Shown piece by piece: positions 40,001-51,247 of a DNA stretch of 61,354 nucleotides. Positions within the stretch are counted from its first letter, which is position 1, and each line of letters opens with the position of its first letter. The stretch is from Eimeria necatrix (lineage: Eukaryota; Apicomplexa; Conoidasida; Eucoccidiorida; Eimeriidae), in assembly GCF_000499385.1 (NCBI RefSeq), contig NW_013654944.1:2501-63854 (forward strand). The letters run 5' to 3'. The translations under genes and the position numbers were made by a program. The notes under the pieces were generated by a model. That model was not told the origin of the DNA and ran no database searches. It worked only from the letters and a program-made list of their open reading frames with translations.

Positions 40001-43000
40001 ATAAGTGCCACTCTTCATTAATGTGATTGTTCTAACTTTTCGCAATTAGTTTATTAATTATTTCTATTTTTATCTTCAGAATGCGACCCAACTACCTGCG
40101 ACAACAAGCCAACTTTTGCTACGCACTGTTTTGTAAGTCAAGACTACAAATAAACAATCACTAGTTCCTTGCTTCCTAGTATCTCGCCAATTCAACTACT
40201 CATTTGTTTGCTTCAGTGCTTGTCTATCCACACGTTTATCCCTTCTTATCTGTCTATCCACTATTTTTTGGCGTGTCGTCTGCAGAGATACGATTTGGTT
40301 GCGGGTGGCGGTGGCTTTCGTAATTGTGTGCCTTTTACAGATGAGGCAACGGCAGCGTGCCCAGAGGTAAATACTTGGCTTAGTTTTTTGGAATTGTTGA
40401 TTTTAAAAGCTTCATTCTGCCCAGTTGGTTACTTGTTTACAACACAAACAATGCATTTAGGTCATTTTGCCTAATTAGCAACATTTTGCCCTACTTGGTT
40501 TGTCACTGAAAGCTGTATACTTTCCTCTCTCTAAATGAACTCGTCGTGTGCTGGCCGTAGAGGCGCAGCAGAAAAACACGCATGACGATAAGCAAAACTA
40601 CTGAAAAGGCTTGAAATGTGAACAAGAAATGTGCGAATAGATGCAGCGCAGCCATTACTCTGTACAAATGCACTGCGGGCATCCGTGTACGTACATAGCG
40701 AATTATAAACCTAGCAGTTAACTAAGTAAGTAGTCTGTTTACGCTCTTATTATTTTGCAGTCCTACACCCGTTGTGCCATGGCGGCACCTGTTCGCGGAC
40801 GACGGTATGAACTTTTGGCATCCGTAAGCCCTGATGAATGAGTGGACAGATGTACCGTTAATCCGATTGTTGAATTACATTACTATTTTTCTTGCTTTAT
40901 ATTTTTATCACTTTAATCAAACTGCTTGAATTATATCACAGTTACTCTTTGCCTACATTTTTGTTACTCATGCAATCGCCTTTCTCATCATTGTTTCCGC
41001 CCCATGTTTTTGAGTTCACGCATCTGTATTTCATATTTGCTCAGCCGTGTCACTTAGCAAGGTCTGCGTACACATAGAAGTGTGAATATATTCACATTAA
41101 TTCAATTTTTTCCAGACTTCTATGCACATGCGTACATATACATACGTAAATGGCTTCTATGCACATGCGTACATATACATACGTAAATGTGTCGCCTTTT
41201 ACGCAGTTGGTATTACAAAATGTCTATAGGTGTCGACGTCAATCAGTATTTGCTTACGTTCAAATTCTTTCATATACGTGCACACAATTACGTCATGTAT
41301 GCGCTTCCGTTAAAGACCTGAATTTGTAGAATCTGCATGCAGAAAGAGTGTGTCTAAACGTGCACGCGCCTGGACCTACTATCCCCCTCACACATATATA
41401 CTATGTATAAAAGTATTACATACGTAGGCGCATATATATTTATTATGTTTGTGGTTCTTCATGGCGGCGCCTCTACCTTCAGATTTACTGACCATATGGC
41501 AATCAGAAGGCATGAAAAACATGTAGATGCAGTTTGTGTTTAGTCTGAGTGACAATAATTACTGCTCATGTTTATCAAACTGCTGATGAATCTGCTCGCT
41601 TTGGCTTCCTCTTGAGTTCGCTTGCCTATTTGTCTATTTGCTCCTCTGCTCAGCCGGCCAACAATCCCATGCCTCAGGCTCTTTTTATCCGGGGCAACAA
41701 CATGCACAGCTGTTTGCGGCTAATGGCCGTGCACAAAAAAACTCAATGCGCGTATGCAGCAAAAAACGCCCACACTATACTTTCGATTTCCATCCGCGCT
41801 GCTGCTGTTGCTGTTGCTGCTGATAATTCTTCTCTAGCTGCTGTTTCGTAAATATACACTTAAAGGTTTGACTAGCCAATTAATAAGCTTGTTTTATCCA
41901 CTTAGTATATTTTGCTTTTGTAGGCCTACTGGCACCGAGTCTGTTCTGGCCACTGTAGAAGACACTCAAAACGTAAAGAAGATGCCTCCACCTCGTGTGC
42001 TTGAGCACGGTGCCATCTTCGAGAATGTACAGGTGAGAAATATAAAACACGTGAAGAAAGAAGCTAAACTGCGAATGAATAAGTGACGTGTCGCATGAAT
42101 AAGAAATAGGCGAATCCGTTAGAGCTAGCCAATTACTCGATTGACAAGACCTGTTCTTGAGACAAATGCCCTTTATGCTCCAGACTTTGTTCATTTGAGA
42201 AACAATATGAAGAGCTGCTTGAGGCTAATAAACTGTGCACAAGAACATTTCATGCGCGTAGAATGCAAATTATGCATGAGATGCAGCAGCAACAACATGT
42301 CTGGTTTCTCATCATTAGAACTGGATGTGTGTCTAGCTAGCCCAGCGCATGTAAAGGAACAACTCGCATGCGAGGTGCCCACGTATTTAACCTAGGCAAA
42401 TTTGAAAGGTTGAACTATCAAGCGGCAATATTCACCCTTATTATTTAGTTTCCCGCATATTATTGCGTAGCATGTGCTAGTAATAAGCTTTCCAATTGAC
42501 TTGTGCTTCCTCCCACGTTTGCTTGTTCCTTTAATTCTTTGTTCAGATCGCTTCACCAGGAGAGTACAAGCTGTGCATGCTGCAGTTTTACATCCCTCCA
42601 ACGAAAAAGGAAGAAGAAACGAAAGAGAAGGAGGTGAAAAAACCAGACAATGTGGTTGTCCTAGGGATAGATGAAATAGGGTCCGTGACTGTAGTTGAGC
42701 CAAAAGCGAGACAGAGACACGAGGGCCCCGTAGCACAAGCAGCAGCAGCAGCAGCAGAATCCAAGCAAGCAGAAAAACAGGCTGAGACAGAGCCGCCGCA
42801 GAAGCAACAGCAGACGCATGAAGCAGCTATCACGCCTGCTGAGGAAGAAGAAGAAACAAGAAACACAATAATCAAAGGCATGGGAAAGGAGAAAGAAGGG
42901 AAAGAGGCAATAAAACAAACTGATTCTGGAGTGAAAAGGAAAACGGAAAAGCAGGCAGAAATAAAGCCTCACGCTGAAACGCATGCAGTGACTGAAGAAA

Positions 43001-43401
43001 GCACAAAACAGGTAGAAGAAGAGTCAAAAACAAAATTGGTGGAGAAAGAGGAGGCAAAACCAAAGGAAACGGAGGGAGGGGAGGCAAAACAAAAGGAAAC
43101 AGAGAAAGAGGAAGCAAAACCAAAGGAAACGGGAAAAGCGGAAGAGGCCAAAATAAAGCCACAAAAAATAGGGGAGGCAAAATCAAAGGAGACGGAGAAA
43201 CAAGGAGAAACAAAGGAAAAGCCAGCAGAAAAAGGAAAGGAGATGAAACCAGAAGGGGCGGAAAAAGAAGAAGAGGAGAAAACAAAGGATACAGAGACGG
43301 AAGACGAAGAGGAAGAGATGAAAACAAAAGAAGCCGAGAAGGGGAAAGAGAGAGAAGAGTCCCGTGCAGATAAGCATGCAGAAGGAAAATCCCTGGAGTG
43401 A
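37035..43401 (+). CDS. Secreted Glu/Lys-rich protein with a central cysteine module, 8 exons
   Basis: Exons 37035-38552, 38737-39027, 39286-39472, 40080-40132, 40286-40366, 40761-40804, 41924-42032, 42547-43401 (TGA). All phases close; 1045 residues. MLLQQPLLLWAALGLALFTE is a good signal peptide; the same frame is open further upstream, but this ATG gives the best leader. Residues of about 210-505 are acidic/basic low complexity (Glu, Lys, Ala, Thr). A predicted coiled coil follows (LRVQNELKEREIKIKQKEIA and KTLKRLAEASEKVNKQF). Four small exons then encode a cysteine cluster at about 662-717 (CPVECDPTTCDNKPTFATHC, FRNCVPF, AACPESYTRC), with one more cysteine in exon 8 (YKLCML). The C-terminal 280 residues are again Glu/Lys-rich with KEEAKPKETE-type repeats. 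I do not recognise the family. Secretion is well supported; function unknown. Confidence 0.8.
41117..41190. repeat. 37-bp tandem duplication
   Basis: Two adjacent, almost identical copies of CTTCTATGCACATGCGTACA plus ATATACATACGTAAATG, spaced 37 bp. They lie in the intron between exons 6 and 7 of the Glu/Lys-rich gene. The near identity suggests a recent duplication. Confidence 0.9.
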
Positions 43402-44812
43402 CTTGGACCAGGTCCTACACATGTATGCAGATAGACAAACAAACCGTTTTATTCGTTTTAGTGCAAACGCACAGGTACAAACTGAGCCAAAAAAAGACAA
43501 GAAGCACCACCAAGTTCATCTGTAGCCACCCGGGGTGAGCATGCAGCTCCTTTAGGTGTGCTTGCAGCTGCCTTGTGTGTTTGTGCACTGGTTGAGCTGT
43601 GCGTCCAGCTTGATGTGTTAACACAGCTATTTGGGGTGTGCCTCACTTACTTGCGGTGTGCGCAAGGCGTAGAGTCCTCTCTCTGCCGTTCTTATTTTAA
43701 TTAGGTTTTATTTGTCTGCCAAGGTTTGTTTTAACAGCAAACATAAAAAAGCCAGAAGAGCATGAAACGGTGGCTTTGGGGTGTACTCTCACCTCGGCGA
43801 TTGCGCACTACGTGTCCGCTTGCTTCCGTTTTTGACTACTTCTAGCACCACTAAAAATTTGTTCTGAACTACTGCTCTTTTCTAAGCCTTCATTGTTCAC
43901 TCTAACAATTGATACAGATAAACTATTTTTACCAAATGCAGCTCCCGATAAGTTTTTGCTCTCTTCCACTATTCCGCAGCAATATTTCTTGCCTGCTAGG
44001 TTTCTGGATGACAGGCGTTCTCAATCATTATTCGACGCTGTTAGTCCTCCTATGCTGTACTTGAGCGTAGACAAGTAGTCTATTTACCACAACAGCCACA
44101 GGTATATCAGTTGAGGTTTAGAGAGGCCAAGGCCTTCCGCTCATATCTCCCTACTACTGATTCTGCGCGGCTATCCCTGCCTGTATCCGCTCTTGCTTGT
44201 ATCTTTTTCGCTTTCTCTGTATATGAAATCAAGGGTTGTTTGGTGCAATGATACAACTGCTTCTTTTAACTATTGCCTTGCCGTCTACACAAACACACAT
44301 ACACTGGAGACCTCACGCAAAACGTGCAGAGGAACGCAGTTTTCACTTGAGCTACAGCTGCACAGTGTTTCGCCTGTGTCGCGTTTGTGTTGCTTGTAGC
44401 TGTCATACTGCATTTTCTGACCACAGCTCCATTGATGAACTCACTGGACACAAACTAAAGAAGACAGGGGCCCAAACAAGGCCCCAAAGCTAACCATACC
44501 GCAAACAAGCGCTGCGTGCATGCAGCAGCAGAGTTGCTCATGACTCTGCTTTGTGTACTTTATTTGTTTCGTTTGGCTGCTTCTCATCTGCATTTGTTTC
44601 ACTCGTCACTTTCATTTCTGCTTTTTCCCTTTCTCTCTCGCTGACGTCCTCTGCTGACTGTCCCTCGCCTTCAGTCGTAGCGCTCTGCACACAGCAGGAA
44701 AAGGTTCACCTAAGCTTCAATGTGAGCTGCATGTCACAAACTCTTATGTACAGACACCGACTTTGTCTATTTACTCATTCACTCTTCGTTCATGTGTTTC
44801 TAGACTAGTTCG
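43402..44812. other. Intergenic stretch between convergent genes
   Basis: It lies between the 3' ends of the Glu/Lys-rich gene (+) and the LETM1 gene (-). It holds open frames under 90 codons and pyrimidine-rich stretches (about 44150-44230 and 44540-44660). No gene recognised. Confidence 0.6.
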
Positions 44813-47800
44813 CTATTGTATTACATCGTCTGGAGGGTTTCTTGCGTCTGTCATGAAATGCTCCACTTCCTTCGCGTCCTCGGCAAACTCTTGGGCCAAC
44901 AGAGCCATACATAGATCTGAGGTAAACAGAAGAGAAAACAACAACCGAACAACCGAACTATTAATTTGGCTAAGTCTGGAAAAGGGTACACTTGCTGCTG
45001 CTTCTTGCCATTGCTGTTGTTTCATGATAACCTAGGCTACTTGTACGCAAGGACAAAATATATGGCAAAGCAAAAGAACGCGGATCAAAAAGACGCAGAT
45101 GGCTTACCGAGCTCGTGCAACTCATCTTTCAGCAATTCTGCTGCTTGCTGGCGCAGTACTTCTTTGGGGTCTGGCTCGAGCACTTCTGCGGCTGTCGCTG
45201 CTGCTTCTGCTGCCGCTGACACTGTTGCGTCTGCTGCTTCTGCTGCTTCTGCTGTTCCTTTGGTGGGAGGCGCGAGCTTGCTCTTGAGTGCTTCCACGGC
45301 CATTTGCACTTGATTAAAAACGTGGAATTGTCTCTCTTCGTGCCTGAATAAGTAGGCGGAGATCAAAATAAACTGAACTGTCGTAACCAACTGAGAAGGC
45401 GAGAGACATGATCAGAGGCAGTAAAAGTCACGGAGCAACATCTAATGAAAAAGAGGCCACACAGGTATCAACAACTGCACCGGAGTTAGCAGCAGTAGCA
45501 GCCTACTAAAGCACACAAACAAGAGAACTTCTGCGAGAAAGAGCGGAAAAAGCAGAATTAAAAGACCATAGCACAGATAAAGTAAAACAGAGACAGGCAG
45601 CAGCAGCAGCAGACGGACTCGTGTTGTATATCTGTCAACTGCCGCAGCAACCGAAGCTCTCTCTCCACATCGCGGCCATCCCGCCTACAGAAACACAAGG
45701 CCCCATACCCCCACCCTAAACTCAAAACCATATAAAAAGTCATGCCTAGTATCTAAACCACAAACCATGGACCCTACAGTTTTGCTCTCCATCGAATGCA
45801 CTAGATCGTAAACCCTTTGGCCTAAACCCTAAATCCAAAGGCTTAATCGTCTGACCCTACATTCCAATTAAAACGCCGCAATCTGAGTTGGGCCAGCGGC
45901 CCAACTCAAATCCGAACCTCTACTAAAACACTCACGTTTCTTTCCCTGACTCCGTGTTCGCCTGCGCTTCTGCTTCTACGGTAGCTGCGTCTCCAGGAGT
46001 ACCCTGAACTTCTGGGACGTCTGGCTGCTGCTGCTGTTGAAGCTGCTGCTGTTGCAGCTGCTGCTGTAGGGTTTCCGCTGAAGTGTCTAGGGCATCCTCT
46101 GGAGCTTCCGGATGCCTCTGCTGCTTCTGCATCTGGGTGTGCTGTGCTCGCTCCTCCTGCACGCGCAAATGCCAAACTACAGTTCGCTTCCCCTGATTCT
46201 AAACACGTATCACGTAAAGCGGGTAAACGCAGCAGAAAGATCCGGGTGATCCGGCAGTTCGTCTTTCAGTGCAGCAGCGCTAAGAGTAAACACAATTCGG
46301 AATACATGCACCTGACATGAAATACAGCAGTACACTAATTGAGCTTTGAACACAAGACGACGCCAAAAGCAGCAGCGGATACGCCTATGATTCTACTCCT
46401 CTTAGTTAATTATTTAGCCGCACGAGGCGGAAATACTTACCAGAAGAAAAAGTGAAAGCACAGCATGGATGAGCACATATTACTTACTTGCAACAATGAA
46501 ATGCTTTGCCTTAGGGATTCTTCCTCCTCCCTCAGCAGCTCTACTTGCTTCGTCATTGCCTCGAGGCTCGCTGTAAATGGAGCAGATCAACACATAATAT
46601 TACAAACGAGGGGAATACAGTTACATCGTCACGCTATAGACAAGCCTGAACAAGCAGCTGACGGTCAGAGAGATAGAGGAAGGCACCGGCAGTAACAGAA
46701 GCGAAGGCTGCTGCTGCTGATGCTGCTGTTCACGCTGTTGCTTCTGTTGTTCCTGCACATGGTAGTGCGTATTCGGCGTGTATACCTGTTTTCCTCAATG
46801 AATCTGTTTCAGTTTCGGCATCCGTCGCCGCTGCTGTAGTAGCAGCAGTCGTTGCAGCTTCTTTTGCTGCTGAAGCCTCATCTTTCTGCTCCTCTGCTGC
46901 AGCTTGCTGCCCTGCGACTGCAGCAAGCGATATGCTGGGTTCTTTTGCCGTCTCGTCTGCTCCAGGAGCTGCTGCTGCTGCTGCTGGCGCTGCTGGTGCT
47001 GCTGCTTCTGGCAAGCGAGACGCAGGTATCATAGATACGCAGCGGCTCCACAGCAGCAAAATTGGGGGCACGTCGCAGTGGCTTGACACCTCGAGCCAGC
47101 GCCTCATCTGCGGACAGGCGAACAGAGCTTAGCACATGACGTGTAATTGTGTTTAGCGGCATGCTGAAGTAATTACGAGGCTAAGTAAAAATCACTGGAG
47201 AGGGAACCACTAAACGCAGCAGTGCGCAGTTGCCGCCCCTTTCCAGCAAGTATACTCCAATCACAGCAGCAAGGTGAAGGCGATTCAACATAACATCTAG
47301 GTATGCAAATAGCATATATAAATATGAAAGCAGAGACGAAGAGCATGCACACAAGCAAGCAGGCATACATTGCGCCATACGCATCTACACACAAACGTAC
47401 GCATGCATGTGTAAGTATATACGCGTGTACACAAGCATATATGAACATATGTGTTCATGTATGTTTATGTCTTACTTGCTCCCTCATGGCGTCATCTGTG
47501 GTGCCGTAGAACTTCATGCCTCTGTCTCTGCAGGCCTCCACGAGTTCCTCGTGGGTAAGGCTCTCCACGCCTTCCCAAAGAAACTCCCTGTCCTCCCTTT
47601 GTATGTGGTTTATGTGGTGTCTAGAAAACCAAAATTCACGCAGTTGCTGTCGCCGTTGCTGCTCAGGATCATGATGACTATACTGGTGGGTTCGTGTGGT
47701 CGCCCATACACATAAGTGGGCCTTGATTGAGGTGGCGCCAGTTCAGTAGTGGAAAAAGCTGATTAGCTGTACTTTTAATGCTTATTCATTAAGATTTTTA

Positions 47801-50800
47801 AAATTGGTTCTGTAACGTATTCGCTGCTGCTCGTACCTTAACTGCAGCACCACATGGGAGCGGACGCTGTAGGGCTGTAGGCCCAGCAACTTGCACATGA
47901 CCTGTACATACACCCCGGCACGTTCACAAAACAAACAGGCTAAACAAACAAAATTGCACAAAAGTTCCACGCTCAGCTGCCTCAGAACGCTTGCGAGCTT
48001 AGCCGTACGCGCATATGTGCATCCAAACGAATGAACAAACATGCGCTTCTTGAAATGCAAATGAGCTAATGCTGACAACTCCGCTTTTGCCTACCTGAAG
48101 AGTTTGCAGGTCCATCTTATCTAGAACAAAATCGTCCTTAAACAAACGCGAAAATTCCAGCACCTCTTTCAACCTGCAGCAGCAGCAGAGGTAGGGTCAA
48201 GACCCGGCATGTGCAACAGCCCCTTTACTGTCATAGCATCAGTAACAGCAACAGTAGCAGCAACAGCACCGAGAAGAACACCAAAGAAACCAACGCCAGT
48301 AACAGCAGCAACTGCAACAGCAGCAACAGCAGTTGTACCCAGGAAGCGGTGGCTCTGAAGTATTATTTGGTTTGAGCAATTTTGCTTGGAACGATTTGAG
48401 GGCTTTTGCCTTCGCCGCAGAATCTGCAGCAGGGGTTTGTTCTGTTCATACACCCCAAACCCAACCACACGATGACAGTTTACAAAATCAGCAGTCTACT
48501 TGTGTACACCGAAGTCTAATAGCAGACTTGGTAACCGAGCGCATTAAACTGCTAAGGAGCCGACTGAAAGTATACAAGTTATTAAACGAGCAAAGCACAC
48601 CTATCAGTTGCCTCGTCCGCTCCTGTAACAACTCTTGGAAGAAAGCCGCCAACTCCTGCTTAGCCTGCAGCTTGCGACTCAGGAAGGCGTGGTCCACGGG
48701 CCTGTAGCAGCAGAAGCCGCAGCAACGGGCCTAGTAGGAACAGCAGCAGAAAAGGAAGCGATCTGGGCGCTACCCGTAAGTAGCCACTCACTTGTACAGT
48801 TTTTTAACTTAAAGTCGCGACATTATCGAGCTAATTATATGGCTTCCTTTACTGCTCTACACCTTGACAGGTGACAAAATTATAACCACTGACCAGCCCC
48901 ACAAACATGCAAAAGACAAAGAAAAGTATGTTTTTCTCATTTATTTACTAATTCATGAACAACTAAGCAAAGTGCAGTTTAATCATAAATAAGCCAACAG
49001 AGCAGATTTTCCTCATTGGCTTTCAATAATGTCCTGGGGCTGGCCCGTGGGTACAAATACACATCTAGTGTCCACACAGCTCATTGATTAGTGCATTCAA
49101 AAAGTCCTTGTTTAGATGTTTCCTTCGCATTTCTTTAGCCATATTAACTTGCTAATCTTCGCTATACTAATTTGTACTAGTGCCGCATTTACTGCTGTTT
49201 AAAAGTAGAAGGCAGCATGTTTGGAAATAGCCGCAGAGCCACGGGAATCAGCAGCTCCCCCAGCGGCACAATAATAAGCAACGAGAAGGGGATAAGCTTC
49301 AGAGCGTCTGCTGTAGTACGAACCTGTAAGCACAGCACAGCGCTCAACCCATCGGTCACTTTCACAATGTAGTCAAGGAGTTGCATGCAAAGAGGACACA
49401 AGACACGACAGTAATTTGACCCTTGAAGCAGCAAGTAAGGCAGCACCAGCAGCAATGCCATCGCAAACAGAAACAGCCTTGATAGAAAAATCAGCCACCC
49501 CAATGCCACAGCAGAATCATGAGTGAGGCAAAGGAACAGAGCAAGACAGACGAAATGAAATGATGACAATAGCCCTACCCTCGTCTTACGAACAGCTTAT
49601 GCTCATTATACCTCAGAGGATAACCCAGTATCTTTTTCTTCAGCAGCTGATACGATACGCGGACATTTGCGAAGAACAGACGAAAACCAGTCAAGCACCA
49701 GCGCACCGTGTGAAGCGTTGCTGCACAGACCCAAAACCACTAAACCCTCAACTCGAGACTCTAGACCCTGGCCTCTTAACAATCTGTAATGAACACTGAA
49801 TCATAAATGAAAAGTTGTGGCGCGATAAGTACAAACGATTACTCGTTTAAATAGCGCAACACCACAAGCGCCACACACGCCATTCAAACCCTATGCCCCG
49901 AACCACCAGACAGTGAGAGACGAACAGCAGTTCTCAGCAAGCTTTGAAAAGCAGCGAAAGACAGAAACACACATCAAACACAGCCAGAATATGCTAAAAA
50001 GAACAAGCAAACACAATAATTCTCTGAAAAATCAACAAACAAAACAACATGACCAACATCTGCGGGTCTGCGTACCATGCTTGGCTTTCGCGTACCACTT
50101 CTCCACCACGCGGGGGTTCCGAATGAACTCTGCAGTGTACCGGCAGGTGATCACGACGAAACTGAAGAAATGAACAACTGAACAGCGAATACATAATCTG
50201 ATACTTACAAACGGTGAATCGGCTCAAACAGTAATATGTTTACAGGCGCACGGCCAAACTAATTATACAGCCGCCTCCGATGCATCTACACGTATTTTGA
50301 GAAGTTTGCCAACTCCAGATGCAGACGTGAAAAAGAAAAACGTTCATATAAAACGCGTAGGTCCTAGGGTCTGAAGTTACTGCCATAACAATTTCGTCAA
50401 TTGCCCCTTGCGTATTGCTCAGAACTAACATTCACATAAAACGCTTAAGTCCGAGGGTCTGAAGTTACCGCCACAACAGTTTCGCCAACTTCTTCATCGC
50501 CGCAAATGCATGCCTTCCCGCGGCCTTCACAAACCTCCACTTCGAACGCGGCCCCCCTGGGGGTGCGCCGGGGCCACCCGGGGGACCTCCCGGGGCTCCT
50601 GCGGCTTGCGTTCTGTGCTGCTGTTTCGACGACTGTGAAGACGCGCCCTGAGATGCATCTGCAGCATGAGATGAGGCTCGGCGCTGTATAGCTGCTGCTA
50701 CACTGAAGGGATAGATTTTGACTGAAAAGAGGCTGTGCGGCTGTTGTTGCTTCTGCTGCAGCTGCAGCAACAACTGTTGTTGCTGCTGCTGCTGCACTTG

Positions 50801-51247
50801 ATGGAATGTTCGACACATGACTATTCTGCAGCTCTCAGCAGACGCTGGTGCTGCTGCTGGTGCAGAAACGGAAGGCGAGGCGGCGGGACGTTCTTGGAAA
50901 ACACTGCTTTTGCTGTTGCTGCTGATTGGCGCGCTAACACTGCCGCCAGTCCAAGGCATATTCGCAGCTAGGGCACTAATAGGAGCCCATGGAGCGCTGG
51001 GGCCCCTCTGGGGGCCCCTGAGTGGGCCATTACGGGTTGTGCTCGCTCTGCGAGCATTTGTCGAACGACCTCCGAGCAAACATACTGTGTTTCCTATTGT
51101 GGTGGATGCAGAACGTGCTGCCGAGGCAGCAGCAGCTGCTGCTACTGCTGTCGCTCTTGCAGCATGTGGGGAGTACCTAGCTGGTACTGCTGCGCTGCTC
51201 GCCGCCACTGCTGCTGACTTGTAACCCAGAGAAAGGACATTCTTCAT
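44813..51247 (-). CDS. LETM1-family mitochondrial inner-membrane protein, about 15 exons
   Basis: By family this is an inner-membrane protein for K+/H+ or Ca2+/H+ exchange and cristae or ribosome organisation. Exons with closed phases: 51247-50469, 50161-50076, 49720-49590, 49323-49193, 48701-48601, 48423-48339, 48173-48095, 47901-47837, 47620-47476, 47107-46786, 46570-46488. Further C-terminal exons lie near 46150-45945, 45684-45615, 45343-45108 and 44916-44813 (TAG). Exon 1 is an Ala/Arg/Ser-rich leader, a likely mitochondrial presequence, ending RHAFAAMKKLAKLLW. The LETM1 core follows: CLTGFRLFFANVRVSYQLL, VRTTADALKLIPFSLLIIVP, GELLIPVALRLFPNMLPSTF (membrane segment), LEFSRLFKDDFVL, VMCKLLGLQPYSV, WEGVESLTHEELVEACRDRG, RRWLEVSSHCDVPPILLLWS. 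The C-terminus is Gln/Ala-rich coiled coil ending LLAQEFAEDAKEVEHFM. No canonical EF-hand is evident. Phases of exons 12-14 were not all closed. Confidence 0.9.
50343..50488 (-). repeat. Duplicated splice-donor segment (88-bp spacing)
   Basis: A 58-nt segment at 50431-50488 recurs diverged at 50343-50400, a spacing of 88 bp. The right copy contains the real end of LETM1 exon 1 and its donor (on the minus strand TGTGGCG then GTAACTTC). The left copy, inside intron 1, keeps a GTAACTTC after TATGGCA. Using the left one would read through an in-frame stop. Confidence 0.85.
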
